Shown here: piece by piece, positions 23,855 to 32,760 of the stretch
How positions within the stretch are numbered: position 1 is the first letter of the stretch
How the letters are laid out: each line of letters starts with the position of its first letter
DNA from: VRUE01 sp963814915
Lineage (GTDB): Bacteria > Actinomycetota > Thermoleophilia > Solirubrobacterales > 70-9
NCBI GenBank assembly: GCA_963814915.1
Contig: CAWFEI010000005.1
Span: forward strand, 62,001 to 126,000
DNA: 64,000 nucleotides
Direction of reading: 5' to 3'
The notes under the pieces: model-generated
Databases searched by the model: none
What the model saw: only the letters and a program-made list of their open reading frames with translations
What the model was told of the DNA's origin: nothing
Position numbers and translations under genes: made by a program

Positions 23855-25530
23855 TGATCTCCCGCGCCGCAGCCCTGGAGGAGATCGCCGGCAAGCGCTT
23901 CGAGGTGGTCGTGATCGGCGGCGGCATCACTGGCGCCGGCGTCGCCCTGGACGCCGCCTCGCGCGGCTACTCGGTGGCGCTGCTGGAGCGCGGCGACTAC
24001 GCGATCGGGACCTCCAGCCGCTCCTCGAAGATGGTCCACGGGGGTTTGCGCTACCTGCAGAACTTCGACCTCGGCCTGGTCCGCGAGGCGCTGCTGGAGC
24101 GCCAGCTGATGGTCCAGCTCGCGCCCCACCTGGTCTATCCGACGCCCTTCCTGGTGCCCGCCTTCGGCGACGACTCGCGTGATCGCAAACTCGGCCTCGG
24201 CCTGAACATGTACGACGTGATGGCGACCACCCGGGTCGGCCGCAGCCGTCGTGAGATGCGCTCCGCCAAGGAGGAGGACGAGGACTTCTACTGGTCGCCC
24301 GACCGGCATCGCACGATCGACCGCGACGAGGTCCTCGACCTCGTCCCGTCGCTGGAGCCGCGCGACCCCAAGGACGCCTACCTCTTCTACGACTGCCAGA
24401 CCGACGACGTGCGCCTCGTCTTCACGATCCTCGGCGAGGCGGAACGCTTCGGCGCGGTGACGCTGAACGGCGCCGAAGTGACCGAGGTGCTGCTGCGCGA
24501 CGGCCGTGCCGGCGGCGTCGCCGCGGTCGAGACCGGCTCCGGCGAGCGCTTCGAGGTCGAAGCCGACAACGTGGTCAACGCGACCGGCGTCTGGGCCGAC
24601 CGGATCGGCTCCGAGCTGATCGAGGAGGAGGACGTTCCACGCATCTCGCCCAGCCGCGGCACCCACATCCTGCTCGACCGCGACGACATCTCGACCGGCG
24701 CGGCGGCCTGCATCGTGCCCGCCGGCGCCGACCGCCACATCTTCGCCCTGCCCTGGTACGGGCGCACCCTGGTCGGCACCACGGACAACGACTTCGAAGG
24801 CGACATCGACCATCCACATCCGGGCGAGGCCGACGTCGAGTACCTGCTCGACGCGGTCAACGCCTTCTTCGGCATCGAGCTCGGCGAGCGCGACCTGGTC
24901 GGCGCCTACGCAGGGGTGCGGCCGCTGATCGCCACCGGCGACCCGCGCAAGTCGGTCGACATCTCGCGCAAAGCCGAGCTCTACGAGACCTCTTCCGGAA
25001 TGCTGACGATCACCGGCGGCAAGCTGACCACCTGGCGCCGGATGGCCAAGCAGACGGTCGACCGCCTGGTCGGCCGCGAGGGCCGCGAGGCGTCCTGCCA
25101 CACGGCCGAGATCCCGCTCGGGATGGAGGCGCGGCCGGAGGACCTGGAGGCGCCGGACGGCGTGGGGGAGGAGGCGATCGAGCAGCTCGCCTTCCGCTAC
25201 GGACACGCGGCCCGCGACGTCCTGCGCATCGCCCGCGAGGACGCGAAGCTGGCGCAGCCGATCGTCGCCGGCCGCCCCGACCTGCTGGCCGAGGTCGTGA
25301 TCGCGGCACGGCTGGAGCAGGCCCGCAACGTCGCCGATGTGCTGCTGCGCCGCACACGCCTCGGCCTGTTGGCGGCGCCGCAGCTGCGCGACGACGCTGC
25401 CGCCCGTCCGGTGGCCGAGGTGCTGGGCGCCGAGTTGGGCTGGTCGCGGCGACAGGTCAAGCGCGAGGCCGAGGCCTGGCCGGCGGCGCTAGCGGAGGCA
25501 GGCACCGACCCCGCGGCGGCGGCCGTCTAG
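23854..25530 (+). CDS. glpD: Glycerol-3-phosphate dehydrogenase (FAD)
   Basis: 558 residues, the usual GlpD length. N-terminal FAD motif VVVIGGGITGAGVALDAASR with the acidic ribose-binding residue in LLERGD, the GlpD/GlpA signature TSSRSSKMVHGGLRYL, ATGVWAD mid-domain, and a C-terminal helical domain (AFRYGHAARDVL). It oxidises sn-glycerol 3-phosphate to dihydroxyacetone phosphate and passes electrons to quinone at the membrane. The start overlaps the nitroreductase stop by one base, so the two are probably translationally coupled. No glpK or glpF is nearby. Confidence 0.93.
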   Translation: MISRAAALEEIAGKRFEVVVIGGGITGAGVALDAASRGYSVALLERGDYAIGTSSRSSKMVHGGLRYLQNFDLGLVREALLERQLMVQLAPHLVYPTPFLVPAFGDDSRDRKLGLGLNMYDVMATTRVGRSRREMRSAKEEDEDFYWSPDRHRTIDRDEVLDLVPSLEPRDPKDAYLFYDCQTDDVRLVFTILGEAERFGAVTLNGAEVTEVLLRDGRAGGVAAVETGSGERFEVEADNVVNATGVWADRIGSELIEEEDVPRISPSRGTHILLDRDDISTGAAACIVPAGADRHIFALPWYGRTLVGTTDNDFEGDIDHPHPGEADVEYLLDAVNAFFGIELGERDLVGAYAGVRPLIATGDPRKSVDISRKAELYETSSGMLTITGGKLTTWRRMAKQTVDRLVGREGREASCHTAEIPLGMEARPEDLEAPDGVGEEAIEQLAFRYGHAARDVLRIAREDAKLAQPIVAGRPDLLAEVVIAARLEQARNVADVLLRRTRLGLLAAPQLRDDAAARPVAEVLGAELGWSRRQVKREAEAWPAALAEAGTDPAAAAV

Positions 25531-25552
25531 GCCCTTCAATAACCTGCCGCCC

Positions 25553-26245
25553 GTGAACAAATCTCAGCTGGAGTCCAAGCACATCGCCGAGCTGCACGAG
25601 CTGGCCGCCGAGGCCGGCGTCGAGCGCTACCGAATGCTCTCCCGCGCCGAGCTGATCGAGAAGCTCGCGGGCGGCAACGGCGGGTCGCAGCCGAAGCCCA
25701 AGCAGGAGCAGGGCCAGCGGCCCAAGCGCGATCGCAAGCCGCGCGAGCGCGGCGATCGCAAGTCGGATCCGAAGCCCGAGCCCGAATCGGAGTCGCAGGA
25801 GCCCGCGCCGGCGCGATCCGCGCCCGCCGGACAGGAGCGGCCGAAGCGCAAACGGCGCCGTCGCCGTTGGGGTCGTCGCCGCAAGCGGGGCGGGGTCCGC
25901 GAGCACGCCGATCGCTGGCTGGACGCCTGGAACGCCCGTGACCTCGACGAGATCGTCTCCTGCTACTCAGAGGGGGTCGAGTTCGTGCTGCCGGCGCTGG
26001 TCGGCGATTCCGAGGAGCGCAGGATCAGCGGTCGCGAGGAGCTGCGCGACCATTTCCGCCACGGCCTCGAGCTCGCCCCGAACCTGACCGTCACCGAGGA
26101 GTCGCTGCTCGTCGGCCCCGGTGGCTTCGCGATCCTCTACCGGCGCGAGGACGGCCACCGCGCGATCGAGACGGTCGAGCTCGACGACGCCGGCCTCGCA
26201 TCTCGGGCCCGGGTCTACTACGAGCGCGAGCAGCCCGGCGGCTAA
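25553..26245 (+). CDS. Rho-N/SAP-like domain protein with a C-terminal SnoaL-like domain
   Basis: 230 residues from GTG 25553; TAACCT (25540-25545) is exactly 7 nt upstream. Residues 1-40 (LESKHIAELHELAAEAGVER, YRMLSRAELIEKL) match the Rho termination factor N-terminal domain, a small nucleic-acid-binding helical fold. Residues 45-115 are a highly charged Pro/Lys/Arg/Glu linker with an Arg-rich run. Residues ~118-230 look like a SnoaL/NTF2-like domain (ADRWLDAWNARDLDEIVSCY, then VEFVLPALVGD and REELRDHFRHGLE). The pairing is unusual; function unknown. Its stop overlaps the convergent gene by a few nt. Confidence 0.75.
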   Translation: MNKSQLESKHIAELHELAAEAGVERYRMLSRAELIEKLAGGNGGSQPKPKQEQGQRPKRDRKPRERGDRKSDPKPEPESESQEPAPARSAPAGQERPKRKRRRRRWGRRRKRGGVREHADRWLDAWNARDLDEIVSCYSEGVEFVLPALVGDSEERRISGREELRDHFRHGLELAPNLTVTEESLLVGPGGFAILYRREDGHRAIETVELDDAGLASRARVYYEREQPGG

Positions 26246-26709
26246 CGCCTATAGGCGATGCGGCGCCAGCTGGGCTCTTTGGAGAGCTCGATCAGCTCGT
26301 TGCTGCGATCCGGCTGGACGTAGCCGAAGGTCTGGGTGCTCTCGTCGAAGACGACATCCAGCTCGCCCTCCTTGACCCGTTGGTCGAGCCAGGCGCCACG
26401 GAAGACGAGGCGGCGCAGCCAGTGGACGAGGCTGCGGTTGGAGGGGCCGACGAGGTCCTCCCAGTTGAGGTTGATGTGCTCGCCCAGCTCGGAGCTGGGC
26501 TCGGAGATCTCGCCGTTGACGGCCAGATCGAGCAGGTCGTCGAGCTCCTCGCCGCTCAGGCCCTGCTGGACGAAGCCGAGTTTGACCGCGGCCTGCTCGA
26601 CGCGCTGACCGAAGTCCTGCTCGTTGAAGGCGAAGCGGAGCTCGCCGTACTCGAGCACGTAGTCGGAGCCCGACTCGTAATTTCCTCTGCGGGTCGTCTT
26701 CTTGTTCAT
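26242..26709 (-). CDS. Hypothetical protein
   Basis: 155 residues from ATG 26709 (MNKKTTRRGNYESG); an upstream TTG at 26736 would add nine residues. No family recognised. It is acidic, without a signal peptide or membrane segment. It has a helical middle (QGLSGEELDDLLDLAVNGEI), a segment WEDLVGPSNRSLVHWLRRLV and an ending PSWRRIAYRR. It converges on the Rho-N gene, overlapping it by about 3 nt, and is divergent from the glycosyltransferase fusion. Confidence 0.6.
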   Translation of the reverse strand: MNKKTTRRGNYESGSDYVLEYGELRFAFNEQDFGQRVEQAAVKLGFVQQGLSGEELDDLLDLAVNGEISEPSSELGEHINLNWEDLVGPSNRSLVHWLRRLVFRGAWLDQRVKEGELDVVFDESTQTFGYVQPDRSNELIELSKEPSWRRIAYRR

Positions 26710-26872
26710 CGAGTTGAAGCCAATCCGCCGTCGCAAGCCCAGCGAGCGGCAGGTGCTGGATCATGCCTGTCATCGTAGCCGCGTGCCTGCCGGGGGTAGG
26801 GGCTGAAACAGCTTTTGCGCCGCGGGCGCCCGTCAGGGGGGAGAGAATTCGTGGCCGCGCCCTTTACCTCCC

Positions 26873-28633
26873 ATGCTCGCCACCCGCCTGCGCCGCCTGC
26901 CGAGGACCGTGTCGCTGGGGCGCGAGGTGCCGGTCGCGCGCGGGCCGGGCGCCCGCCTCCACGGCCTCGCCCATCTCGATCGCGAGCGCGCCGGGACCGG
27001 CCTGCTGATCCCGCGCTGCTCGGCCGTGCACACCTTTGGCATGCGCTTCGCGCTCGACCTCGTATTCCTCGACGGCGACGGCCGGCCGTGCTCGTTCCGG
27101 CGGGCCGTGCCGCCGCGCAGGCTTGCCTGGGACCGCCGGGCGAGCGCGGTACTTGAGTTACCCTGCTCGCAGGGAGAAGTGACCACTCGCGAGATACAGG
27201 TTCCTGCGCTCTCCTTGGAGCGGCTGCGCGGCCTGATCGAGCCGCAGGCTTGGCGACGCTTCCAGGATGGCCTGCTCCGTGCGGCGAAGGTGCTCGAGGG
27301 TCGGCAGATCTGGAACGTGAACTCGACCTCCTCCGGCGGTGGTGTCGCGGAGATGCTCTGGTCCTGGGTCGGGCTTGCTCGCGGCGCCGGGTTCGGGATG
27401 CGCTGGCTGACAATCGACGGTTCGGATGAGTTCTTCGCCCTGACAAAGCGCCTCCACAACCACCTGCACGGCGAGCTCGGCGACGGGGGCGAGTTGGGTG
27501 AGGCCGAGCGCGCCGTCTTCGAGCGGGTCAGTCGCGAGAACGCCGATGCCGTCATCGCCGGGCTGGGGCCCGACGACATCGTCTTCCTGCACGACCCGCA
27601 GACCGCCGGCCTGATCCCGCACGTCGCCGCACCGGGCCGCACCGTCGTCTGGCGCTGCCACGTCGGCGCCGACGAGAGCAACGAGCTGACCGCGGCCGCC
27701 TGGGCGTTCCTCAGCCCTTATGTTTGTGAGGGGGACGCCAGGGCGGACGCCGCCGTCTTCTCGCGGCGGGCCTTCGTCCCGGCGAGTTGCGCGGACGTCC
27801 CGGTCGCGGTGGTGCCGCCCTCGATCGACGCCCTCTCGCCGAAGAACCAGGAGATCGAGCCCTCGCGCGTCCGCGCCATACTGCGCCAGGCCGGCCTGCT
27901 GGCCTCCGACCCGGCGACCGCGGACCCGGCGCCGTCCTTCCAGCGGCCCGATGGCAGCGAGACGATCGTCGGGCGCCGTTGCGAGGTCGTCGGCGAGGGC
28001 GAGCTGCCCGCCGCCGGCGATCGCCTCGTCGTCCAGGTCTCCCGCTGGGATCGGCTCAAGGACCCGGCCGGCGTGATGCACGGCTTCGTCGGGATGCTTG
28101 AGGCCGGCCAGGGGGGCGAGGACGTCTGGCTGGTGCTCGCCGGGCCGAGCATCGGCACGGTCACCGACGACCCCGACAGCGCCGCCGTGCTGGCCGAGGT
28201 CGAGGCGGAGTGGCGCTGCCTGCCCGAGCCGGCTCGCCGCCGCGTGCTGCTCGCCTGCCTGCCGATGGTGGATCTCGACGAGAACGGGGCGATCGTCAAC
28301 GCCCTGCAGCGCCAGGCGACGGTCGTCGTGCAGAAGAGCCTCAAGGAGGGCTTCGGCCTGACCGTGACCGAGGCGATGTGGAAGTCGCGGCCGGTGGTCG
28401 CAACCGCGACCGGCGGCATCGGCGACCAGATCGAAGACGGGGTCACCGGCGTGCTGCTGCCCAACGCGCTCGACCTGCGGGCGTTCGCGACCGCTGTCGG
28501 CGACCTGCTCGCCAACCCCGAGCGGGCGCGGGCGATCGGTGAGGCGGCGCGCGAGAGCGTTCGCGCCGATTTCCTCGAGGATCGCCACAGCCTTCAGTAC
28601 ATCGATCTCCTGGAGCGCCTGCTCACGACCTGA
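26873..28633 (+). CDS. DUF192 domain fused to a TreT-like trehalose synthase (GT4)
   Basis: 586 residues from ATG 26873. Residues 1-98 are a DUF192 domain (GARLHGLAHLDRERAGTGLL, CSAVHTFGMRFALDLVFLD). From ~105 it is a GT4 glycosyltransferase of the trehalose synthase type: IWNVNSTSSGGGVAEMLWSW, FFALTKRLHNHLHG, VWRCHVGADESNE, the donor-site KEGFGLTVTEAMWKSRPVVA and GGIGDQIEDGVTGVLL. TreT enzymes join glucose from a nucleotide sugar to glucose to make trehalose. No stop separates the parts, but GTG 27179 follows a GGGAGAA ribosome-site-like sequence and would yield the glycosyltransferase alone, so two products from one gene are possible. Confidence 0.8.
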   Translation: MLATRLRRLPRTVSLGREVPVARGPGARLHGLAHLDRERAGTGLLIPRCSAVHTFGMRFALDLVFLDGDGRPCSFRRAVPPRRLAWDRRASAVLELPCSQGEVTTREIQVPALSLERLRGLIEPQAWRRFQDGLLRAAKVLEGRQIWNVNSTSSGGGVAEMLWSWVGLARGAGFGMRWLTIDGSDEFFALTKRLHNHLHGELGDGGELGEAERAVFERVSRENADAVIAGLGPDDIVFLHDPQTAGLIPHVAAPGRTVVWRCHVGADESNELTAAAWAFLSPYVCEGDARADAAVFSRRAFVPASCADVPVAVVPPSIDALSPKNQEIEPSRVRAILRQAGLLASDPATADPAPSFQRPDGSETIVGRRCEVVGEGELPAAGDRLVVQVSRWDRLKDPAGVMHGFVGMLEAGQGGEDVWLVLAGPSIGTVTDDPDSAAVLAEVEAEWRCLPEPARRRVLLACLPMVDLDENGAIVNALQRQATVVVQKSLKEGFGLTVTEAMWKSRPVVATATGGIGDQIEDGVTGVLLPNALDLRAFATAVGDLLANPERARAIGEAARESVRADFLEDRHSLQYIDLLERLLTT

Positions 28634-28707
28634 GAAAGCCGCGATTTGCGACATTCTCAGGCGCCGCCGGGGGGAGAGTTCCCCGGCCTGCGCCCTTGGA
28701 GGGGGGC

Positions 28708-29421
28708 ATGCTGCCCCAGCGCCGAGAAATCGCCAGCGTCGTCGTCTGCGAGGACGACACGCCGACCCTGGAGCTGCTCTGCGAGAACCTGGTGGCGGAC
28801 CGCTTCAGTGTGCTGCCCGCGCCGAACGCCTCCGACGCGTTGCGGCTCTGCCGCTACAAGCAGCCGGACCTGATGCTGCTCGACCTGACCCTGCCCGACG
28901 CCTCGGGGCTCGACGTGCTGCAGGAGATCCGCGAGGCCGACGGGATCGTCTCGCGTTTCGACCCCAGTCTGCCGGTGATCGTCCTGAGCGGGCGCGGCGC
29001 CGATCAAGACCGTGTGCGCGGGCTCGAGTTCGGCGCCGACGACTACGTCGTCAAGCCCTACGTCTACCCCGAACTGCGGGCACGGATGAAGGCGATCCTG
29101 CGCCGGGTCGAGCAGCGGCGCAGCGGCCCGCTTCGGGTCGGCGAAGTCGTCGTCGACCCCGGCCGGCGGCGGGCCTGGGTCGGCGGCCGCGAGGTGGAGC
29201 TGTCCAAGAAGGAGTTCTCGCTGCTGCACGTCCTGGCCAGCGACCCGCACCGGGTCTGGTCCAAGAGCGAGCTGCTCGGCGAGGTCTGGGGCTACCGGGC
29301 GCCGACGAAAACCCGCACCCTCGACTCGCACGCCAGCCGTCTGCGCCGCAAGCTCGATCCCGACCGGGCACGTTTTGTCGTCAACTGCTGGGGCGTCGGC
29401 TATCGCCTCGTCGACGGATGA
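28708..29421 (+). CDS. OmpR-family response regulator
   Basis: 237 residues from ATG 28708, placed just after GGAGGGG; the TTG at 28696 is rejected. Receiver domain: acidic pair in VVVCEDDTPTLEL, phosphoacceptor Asp in LMLLDLTLPD, Ser in VIVLSGRG and Lys in DDYVVKPY. C-terminal winged helix: VELSKKEFSLLHVLA, then KSELLGEVWGY and TRTLDSHASRLRRKLD. A DNA-binding transcription factor controlled by the overlapping histidine kinase. Being upstream of the Tad genes, it may regulate them. Confidence 0.9.
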   Translation: MLPQRREIASVVVCEDDTPTLELLCENLVADRFSVLPAPNASDALRLCRYKQPDLMLLDLTLPDASGLDVLQEIREADGIVSRFDPSLPVIVLSGRGADQDRVRGLEFGADDYVVKPYVYPELRARMKAILRRVEQRRSGPLRVGEVVVDPGRRRAWVGGREVELSKKEFSLLHVLASDPHRVWSKSELLGEVWGYRAPTKTRTLDSHASRLRRKLDPDRARFVVNCWGVGYRLVDG

Positions 29422-30146
29422 TCGAGCTGGCCGAGATTGTCGTCGGGTGGCCGCTGGCCGCAACCATGGCCGCGGCGCTTGCCGCCCAGGGCCTGCGCGC
29501 CGGGCGACGCCGCAGCTCGCTCAACCGGGCACTGCACGAGCTGCGCCGGCCGTTGCAGGCGATCGCCCTGGCCGGCGCCTCTCCCGCGGCTTCGCCGCCG
29601 GTCCTGGAGAGCTCGGTGCAGATGGCCGCCGCGGCGCTGGAGCGGCTCGACCGCGAGGTCAACGGCGGCGGCCTGCGGCTGCCGCCGGAGCAGGTCGAGC
29701 TGCGGCCTCTGCTGGAGGCGTCGGTGCGCCGCTGGCGGGCGCGCGCCGAGCTCTCAGGTGGCTCGCTGGCGCTGCGCTGGCGGGCGGGGCGGGCGGCTGT
29801 CGACGGCCACCGGGTCGAGCTCTCCCAGGCGCTCGACAACCTGATCGTCAACGCGATCGAGCACGGAGGCCCCGAGATCTCGGTGGACGCCCGTCCCGCC
29901 GGGGGCCGGGTGCGCATCGTCGTCGCCGACTCGGGCCGCGCGGCACGCCCCGCGGAGCGGCGCGAGGGGCCCGGCGAGGCGATTGCGCGCCTCGCCGGCC
30001 GCCACCGGCACGGTCATGGGCTCGCGGTGGTGCGCGAGATCGCAGCCGGGCACGAGGGTCGCTTCACCCTGCGCCGCTCCGATCGAGGTTCGCTGGCGAT
30101 CCTCGAGCTGCCGCTGCGCGCCTGCTCCCGCCGGGCGGCGGGATGA
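29418..30146 (+). CDS. Minimal sensor histidine kinase
   Basis: 242 residues from ATG 29418, overlapping the response regulator by 4 nt (ATGA). One N-terminal hydrophobic helix (IVVGWPLAATMAAALAAQGL) and no sensor domain. H-box NRALHELRRPLQAI with the phospho-accepting His, N-box QALDNLIVNAIEHGG, a degenerate ATP lid and a glycine-rich GHGLAVV. It is short for a kinase and has no visible input domain, so it may be driven by a partner protein. Its own stop overlaps the cpaB-like start by 4 nt, tying the two-component system to the Tad genes. Confidence 0.85.
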   Translation: MIELAEIVVGWPLAATMAAALAAQGLRAGRRRSSLNRALHELRRPLQAIALAGASPAASPPVLESSVQMAAAALERLDREVNGGGLRLPPEQVELRPLLEASVRRWRARAELSGGSLALRWRAGRAAVDGHRVELSQALDNLIVNAIEHGGPEISVDARPAGGRVRIVVADSGRAARPAERREGPGEAIARLAGRHRHGHGLAVVREIAAGHEGRFTLRRSDRGSLAILELPLRACSRRAAG

Positions 30147-30802
30147 GCCGCCGCGGTCGAGCGCTCGGTTTCCTGCTCGGCGCGCTGCTCGCCGCCGCCA
30201 CCGCGGCAGCGATCGCCGACGGCTACGGCAGGAGCGCGGCCGACGGGTACGGGCCGTTGCGGCCGGTGGTCGTCGTCGCCGAGCCGATCCCGGCCGGGCA
30301 GCGGCTCGGCCCCCGGCAGGTCGGCGCCGGCCTCGAGTTGCGCCGGGTTCCGGCGCGCTTCGCCCCGCCCGGGGCGCTGGCGGCGCCGCGCGAAGCGCTC
30401 GGCCTCGTCGCCCGGGCGCCGCTCCCGGGCGGCTCCTACCTGCTCGGCGCGCAGCTCGGCTCCGGCCGGCGGCACAAGCACCGGGGCGTGGCCCGGCTTT
30501 CAGGCGGGCGGCGGCCGGTGGAGATCGCGGTCAGTGGCGCCGCCGCGCTGCTGGCTGCCGGGCCCTCGCCGCGGGGCTCCAAGGTCGACGTGGTGGTGAC
30601 CAGCGAACCGACCGGAGGCGGCCGGGGGCGCACATACGTGGCGGCGCCCGCGGTGCCGCTGCTCGCGTTGCGGCAGGGCGAAGAAGGGCAGGCGCCGGGA
30701 GCCGGTGCGGCGGCGACTCTCGGCCTGACCAGGAGCCAGGCGCTGCGGCTGATCGCCGCCGAGAGCTTCGCCCGCCGCGTGACCCTTCTGCCGGTGGGCT
30801 GA
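30143..30802 (+). CDS. CpaB-like SAF-domain protein (Tad pilus assembly)
   Basis: 219 residues from ATG 30143. One N-terminal membrane helix (ALGFLLGALLAAATAAAIAD) followed by a SAF domain (VVVVAEPIPAGQRLGPRQVG, ALGLVARAPLPGGSYLL) and an exported C-terminal part. CpaB/RcpC proteins are envelope components of Tad (tight adherence) type IVb pilus systems. Position directly ahead of cpaF supports the call. Overlaps the kinase gene by 4 nt. Confidence 0.8.
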   Translation: MSRRGRALGFLLGALLAAATAAAIADGYGRSAADGYGPLRPVVVVAEPIPAGQRLGPRQVGAGLELRRVPARFAPPGALAAPREALGLVARAPLPGGSYLLGAQLGSGRRHKHRGVARLSGGRRPVEIAVSGAAALLAAGPSPRGSKVDVVVTSEPTGGGRGRTYVAAPAVPLLALRQGEEGQAPGAGAAATLGLTRSQALRLIAAESFARRVTLLPVG

Positions 30803-31906
30803 GTGCAAGCGCGACGGCGCCACCTCGAGGAGCTGTCCGCCTCCCTGCGGGCGAGCCTGATCGAGGCCCGCCGCGAAGCCGCCGCGTCCGGCGCCCCGGC
30901 GGGCGTCGAGCTCGACCGGCAGGTGCGCGACCTGGTCGACACCGAGGCGGCGCTGCTCGGCGAGGAGGACCGGGCGGCCCTGATCGCGGGGATCGTCCGC
31001 GACACGGTCGGGCTGGGTCCGCTCGAGGACCTGCTCGCCGACCCGACCGTCGAGGAGGTGATGGTCAACGGGCCCGATGAGGTCTACGTCGAGCGCGGCG
31101 GCCGGATTGAGCCCGTCGACGCCCACTTCGGCGACGAGGAGGAGCTGCGCAACGCGATCGAGCGGATCCTCGCCCCGCTCGGGCGCCGCATCGACGAGCT
31201 CAGCCCGATGGTCGACGCGCGGCTCGCCGACGGCTCGCGCGTCAATGCCGTGATCCCGCCGCTGGCGGTCGACGGGCCGGCGCTCTCGATCCGCCGCTTC
31301 GGCGTCGAGCGGCCGGGGCCACGTGAGCTGGTCGCGCTGGGGACCTTGAGCGAGCCGCAGCTCGACGCCCTGCGCGGCGCGGTCGGGGAGCGCCGCACCG
31401 TCCTGGTCAGCGGCGGCACCGGCTCCGGCAAGACCACCTTACTCAACGCGCTCTCGAGCTTCGTCGGCGCGGGCGAGCGCCTGGTGACGATCGAGGACGC
31501 TGCGGAGCTGCGCCTGCAGCGGCGCCATGTGGTCCGGCTCGAGAGCCGTCCAGCCGGGGTCGAGGGCAGGGGGGAGGTGACGATCCGCGACCTGCTTCGC
31601 AACGCCCTGCGCATGCGCCCGGACCGGATCGTGATCGGCGAGGTGCGCGGCGCTGAGGCGCTCGACCTGTTGACCGCCCTCAACACCGGACACCGCGGGG
31701 CGCTCTCGACCGTGCACGCCAACTCGCCGGCCGACGCGCTCGCCCGCCTGGAGACGCTGGCGCTGATGGCCGGCCTCGGCCTGCCGCACGAATCGATCGC
31801 CGCCCAGGTGCGGCGCGGCATCGACCTCGTCGTCCACATCGAGCGCCGCGCCGACGGCTCGCGGCGCGTCACCGAGATCGCCCCTGTGGCGGGCCTGGAC
31901 GGATGA
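30803..31906 (+). CDS. CpaF/TadA-type secretion ATPase
   Basis: 367 residues from GTG 30803, directly after the CpaB-like stop. Type II/IV secretion ATPase: N-terminal domain with LADPTVEEVMVNGPDEVYVE, Walker A SGGTGSGKTTLLNAL, Asp box VTIEDAAELRL, Walker B RMRPDRIVIGEVRGAEALDL and the His box TGHRGALSTVHANSP. It powers assembly, and sometimes retraction, of the Tad pilus from the cytoplasm. It overlaps tadB by 4 nt. Confidence 0.92.
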   Translation: MQARRRHLEELSASLRASLIEARREAAASGAPAGVELDRQVRDLVDTEAALLGEEDRAALIAGIVRDTVGLGPLEDLLADPTVEEVMVNGPDEVYVERGGRIEPVDAHFGDEEELRNAIERILAPLGRRIDELSPMVDARLADGSRVNAVIPPLAVDGPALSIRRFGVERPGPRELVALGTLSEPQLDALRGAVGERRTVLVSGGTGSGKTTLLNALSSFVGAGERLVTIEDAAELRLQRRHVVRLESRPAGVEGRGEVTIRDLLRNALRMRPDRIVIGEVRGAEALDLLTALNTGHRGALSTVHANSPADALARLETLALMAGLGLPHESIAAQVRRGIDLVVHIERRADGSRRVTEIAPVAGLDG

Positions 31907-32760
31907 GCGACCTCGCCGGGGCGCTGCTGCCGCTGGCCGGCGCGGTCGCCGGCGGCATGGCCGCTCTGGCGGCGCGCGAAGCGGTGACGGCGACCCCGGC
32001 GTTGGCGCGCTGGTTGCGGCTGGCACTGGAGCCGCTGCGCCGGGCGGGCGAGGAGGGTTACGTGCCCTCGACGCCGGAGCGGCGTCGCCTTGCCGCGGTC
32101 GCGGCCGGCGCCGCGCTGCTGGCCGGCTGGCTGTTGGCCGGGGCAGCGGTGGCGGCGCCGCTCGCCGTGGCCGGCCCGGCGCTGGCCGCCTGGGCCGTCT
32201 CGAGCCGCAGGCGTCGCTTCCGTCGCGCGGTCGAGCGCGCCCTGCCGGAGGTCGCGGCCGCGGTCGCCGATTCGCTCGCCGCGGGCCGCTCACTGCGCGC
32301 CTCGCTGCCCGCCGCGGCGGAGTCGGTCGACGGCCCGGCGGCGGTCGAGCTTGCGCGGCTCGGGGCCGAGTTGGAGCTCGGCGCCCCGACGGTCGCCGCG
32401 GTCGAGGGCTGGCGGCGGCGGATGCGCTCGCCGCGGGTCGATGCCTTCGCCGCCGCACTGCTCAGCCAGCGGCGCGCCGGAGGCGATTTGGCCGGATTGC
32501 TGCGGCGCTTCGCCGCCGGCGCGGAGGAGCGCGACCGCGCCGCCGAGGAGGCCAAGTCGGCGACGGCGCAGGCGCGCTTCACCGGCCTGCTCGTCGTCGC
32601 CATGCCGAGCGGCGGCGCCCTCTTCGCCGAGCTGATCCAGCCCGGCTTCCTGGCCAAGGTGCTGGGCTCGCCCGCCTCGGCGGTGCTGCTCGCCCTCGCC
32701 GCCGCCCTGCAGGCCTGCGGCTTTGTCGCGATCCGCCGCTTCGCCCGGGTGGCGGAGTGA
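31903..32760 (+). CDS. TadB-like type II secretion system F-domain protein
   Basis: 285 residues with hydrophobic helices near residues 5-25 and 60-100 and at the C-terminus. The T2SF domain (ALPEVAAAVADSLAAGRSLR, LGAELELGAPTVAAVEGWRR, and FAAALLSQRRAGGDLAGLLR) forms the inner-membrane platform on which the CpaF ATPase acts. Overlaps cpaF and tadC by 4 nt each. Confidence 0.85.
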   Translation: MSDLAGALLPLAGAVAGGMAALAAREAVTATPALARWLRLALEPLRRAGEEGYVPSTPERRRLAAVAAGAALLAGWLLAGAAVAAPLAVAGPALAAWAVSSRRRRFRRAVERALPEVAAAVADSLAAGRSLRASLPAAAESVDGPAAVELARLGAELELGAPTVAAVEGWRRRMRSPRVDAFAAALLSQRRAGGDLAGLLRRFAAGAEERDRAAEEAKSATAQARFTGLLVVAMPSGGALFAELIQPGFLAKVLGSPASAVLLALAAALQACGFVAIRRFARVAE

